Both the position numbers and the translations under genes were made by a program. The notes beneath the pieces were generated by a model. The model was not told the origin of the DNA. It saw nothing but the letters and a program-made list of their open reading frames with translations, and searched no databases. From an uncultured Bacilli bacterium (lineage in GTDB: Bacteria > Bacillota_I > Bacilli_A > RFN20 > CAG-826), in assembly GCA_905236085.1 (NCBI GenBank), contig CAJOOD010000027.1:1-5441 (forward strand): 5,441 nt of DNA, given 5' to 3'. Shown here piece by piece: positions 3,513 to 5,441 of this stretch (positions are counted from its first letter, which is position 1; each line of letters opens with the position of its first letter).

Positions 3513-5441
3513 CTACGACTTCATGGCTTCAATTGGATTTAATTTTGAAATCTTGTTGGACGTGAATAAAGCTGGGAAAATTCCTAATATTAAACTCAAG
3601 GCTCCCATGGCCAAATAAGGCAAAAATGAGAATTTTAAGCTGAGATTTGCAGCAAACATGCCCTCCATACCAATATGACATAAAATGGTAATAAGAGCGA
3701 TTTCTATTGACGCTAATATGAAACCATTGAATGCTATTTTTAAGGAATGATAATACAAGAGTTTTTTGGCTTCTTTTTTATTTATCCCTAAACATCTTAT
3801 TAGTCCTATATCTTTTTTGACTTCAGCGATGTGCAAAAAATTACATAATGAGACTAATAAGATTGATATAACGATAGAAATTATTGATATGACCATTAAA
3901 AATATTTCTAATTTATTGCATAGGCTGGTAACTGTATCATTTACATCTTTTAAAGGATCAACAAATTTAAGATTAGGAAATTCAATACTCAATTTATTAA
4001 TTAAATTGTCATTATCGTTAGAAGCACAAGCGATGGACATTGCATTAGGCTCTAAATAATAAGCGCTTACCCCATATACACATTCAAATAATAATATCGA
4101 CCAATAACTATCTTGATAAAGAATATTCTTGTCCTCTTTTTTGATTCCCACTACTTCTAATTCTGCATCCTGAAATTCATAAAAATAATCATCTTCACCA
4201 TTTTGAATGAATTGTTTGATATATGATGAATATATTTTTTGACCTATGACATCCTCTTTATTAAAAATAGATTTAGCCAATCCACTAGAAATTATTACTT
4301 GATTAGCGTCTTTTAATAATTTTTTATCGTTATCATCTATCTCGCTTGATATAGTTATGCAATTTTCATCCGCTTTTGCGTAATATCCATCTATAACTCC
4401 TATCGGTAATTCAATTAATTGCAAATCGGAAATATTATGTTTTGAAGCCTCATTCACGCAATTATCAAGTAGCGCTTGACTGCTTGAAAGATAAAAAGGA
4501 CGAGAAAAACCGCTCAATAGCGATGAACCATAGATAGCATAGCCTCCTAGTGATGAGAATAACGGTGAAGAAACTTCACTAAATATTTTTTTCATATATT
4601 GATAATAAGAACAATTTATCCCATATAGTGTATTGATAAATACCATAACTCTATTAATATCTATTGGGTTGGTATTTCTGAAAATAGTTGGAAAATATTC
4701 AGTGGTCGCTAATTCAAAAATGAATTGGTCTAAATATATATCTTCTTTAGCTTTTCTTAGAAAAGAATAGGAACTATTTTTCATTTTTAAATATGTCATC
4801 TTTTTTAAGACCCAAGGATAATAATCAACTTCACTTAAATTATCATTAGTGGGAAATCTCATCTGTTCTTCAAACATATATTCATTCCAGAGGTGATTAT
4901 AATGATATAACTGTGGTGAATTAGACAAAACAAAGCCTTTAATAGTTAGAATTTGTTCATCATAATATTGCCAATCATTATTAGCTAAATCAAAACACAC
5001 CAATAATTTATTTGTAAGAATATAATCACCTAAAGATTCCACGCTTCTAACAATATGAAGGTTGTAGCAGATTTCTTTAACTTGTTCCACACTTAGCGAT
5101 AATACTATTTCATCATCTTCTAAAGTTTCAGGCATGGATGGATAGACCGTAACATTGGTATCATCTAACCATTCGTATTCATTGATATTTCTAACCGAGT
5201 AACCCATAAGAGCACATCGATAGGCTGTGGAGGCTAATGACAATTCGTCATAATCTTTAAAATATTCTTCAAAATTTGCCGAATATGATACACCTACATC
5301 AAAGACATCTTCATGATAATCTTTTACCGCTTCAACAACATCAATATAAGTGGCACTTTTTCTAACATAATTACTGGCTTTTTCTTCCTTATTTGTCGCG
5401 ATGATTTGATTTGCGGAAATAAGAGTGGAATAAGCATCAAC
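3513..5441 (-). CDS. FtsX/MacB-type ABC transporter permease, C-terminal 642 residues (N-terminus outside window)
   Basis: The frame is open to the right window edge, so the gene is partial. Its first visible residues read VDAYSTLISANQII. I reject the in-frame TTG at 5243 as the start, because 66 coherent residues precede it. Visible residues 1 to about 505 look extracellular: acidic, Tyr/Asn-rich and without membrane spans. They contain two similar modules resembling the MacB core domain (residues 111-191 and 381-453). The C-terminal FtsX domain has three predicted membrane spans at about 511-536, 567-589 and 607-629. Between the first two lies the typical cytoplasmic stretch KKDIGLIRCLGINKKEAKK, and the end is KLNPIEAMKS, a family hallmark. 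Such permeases work with a LolD/MacB-like ATPase to move or sense lipids, peptides or antibiotics, or drive mechanotransmission. The ATPase is not in the window and might be encoded upstream or fused at the missing N-terminus. The substrate is unknown. Confidence 0.85.
   Translation of the reverse strand, partial: VDAYSTLISANQIIATNKEEKASNYVRKSATYIDVVEAVKDYHEDVFDVGVSYSANFEEYFKDYDELSLASTAYRCALMGYSVRNINEYEWLDDTNVTVYPSMPETLEDDEIVLSLSVEQVKEICYNLHIVRSVESLGDYILTNKLLVCFDLANNDWQYYDEQILTIKGFVLSNSPQLYHYNHLWNEYMFEEQMRFPTNDNLSEVDYYPWVLKKMTYLKMKNSSYSFLRKAKEDIYLDQFIFELATTEYFPTIFRNTNPIDINRVMVFINTLYGINCSYYQYMKKIFSEVSSPLFSSLGGYAIYGSSLLSGFSRPFYLSSSQALLDNCVNEASKHNISDLQLIELPIGVIDGYYAKADENCITISSEIDDNDKKLLKDANQVIISSGLAKSIFNKEDVIGQKIYSSYIKQFIQNGEDDYFYEFQDAELEVVGIKKEDKNILYQDSYWSILLFECVYGVSAYYLEPNAMSIACASNDNDNLINKLSIEFPNLKFVDPLKDVNDTVTSLCNKLEIFLMVISIISIVISILLVSLCNFLHIAEVKKDIGLIRCLGINKKEAKKLLYYHSLKIAFNGFILASIEIALITILCHIGMEGMFAANLSLKFSFLPYLAMGALSLILGIFPALFTSNKISKLNPIEAMKS

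Noticed and set aside
3766..4059. Open reading frame on the plus strand, 97 codons
   Set aside because: It is antisense to the FtsX domain of the permease; its hydrophobic-looking residues mirror the membrane spans on the other strand.
5241..5243. TTG codon as the permease start
   Set aside because: The frame stays open for another 66 codons to the window edge and reads as sensible protein, and no Shine-Dalgarno site precedes the TTG.
1..5441. Mycoplasma-type genetic code (TGA as Trp)
   Set aside because: Trp residues in conserved contexts such as CRAWTF of YchF and SEIWSH of RpoE are TGG, and no gene needs TGA read-through.

Overview
The window is AT-rich, and every gene I can support lies on the minus strand. 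Reading in the direction of transcription (right to left) the layout is: the C-terminal 642 residues of an FtsX/MacB-type ABC transporter permease (3513-5441, N-terminus outside the window), a short gap with a promoter, ychF (2322-3431), ispF (1853-2329, overlapping ychF by 8 bases), a second short gap with a promoter, argS (179-1798), and the first 55 codons of rpoE (1-165, C-terminus outside the window). No tRNA, rRNA, CRISPR array, insertion sequence or plus-strand gene was found, and there is no gene-free stretch longer than 81 bases.

The organism is most likely a low-GC member of the class Bacilli in the broad sense, perhaps an uncultured gut lineage of the RF39/Erysipelotrichales kind. 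The delta subunit of RNA polymerase (rpoE) is a Bacilli/Mollicutes hallmark, the codons are strongly A/T-biased, and Shine-Dalgarno sites of AAGGAG/GGAGG type are present. Trp is written as TGG and the long frames are not broken by TGA, so the standard bacterial code applies rather than the mycoplasma code. The genus-level placement is inference.

The genes are mostly housekeeping: a translation-associated P-loop ATPase (YchF), one step of non-mevalonate isoprenoid synthesis (IspF), arginyl-tRNA synthetase and an RNA polymerase subunit. They look like two transcription units, ychF-ispF and argS-rpoE, each with its own near-consensus sigma-A promoter (TTGATA-17-TATACT and TTGAAA-16-TATAAT). Read-through between units is possible because I see no strong terminator in either gap. 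Translational coupling is likely at ychF/ispF (overlap) and argS/rpoE (stop codon overlaps the Shine-Dalgarno site).

I did not find a convincing undescribed multi-gene system. The most interesting signals are small and regulatory. A perfect 10-bp hairpin followed by six T lies inside the last codons of ychF, just before the ispF start. argS has no Shine-Dalgarno site and a predicted leader of only about 5 bases. AT-rich palindromes abut or overlap both -35 boxes. A possible 10-codon leader ORF precedes ychF. A 15-base tandem duplication lies at the YchF G4 motif, giving NVSD instead of the usual NVxE. The permease appears to carry a duplicated extracellular module.
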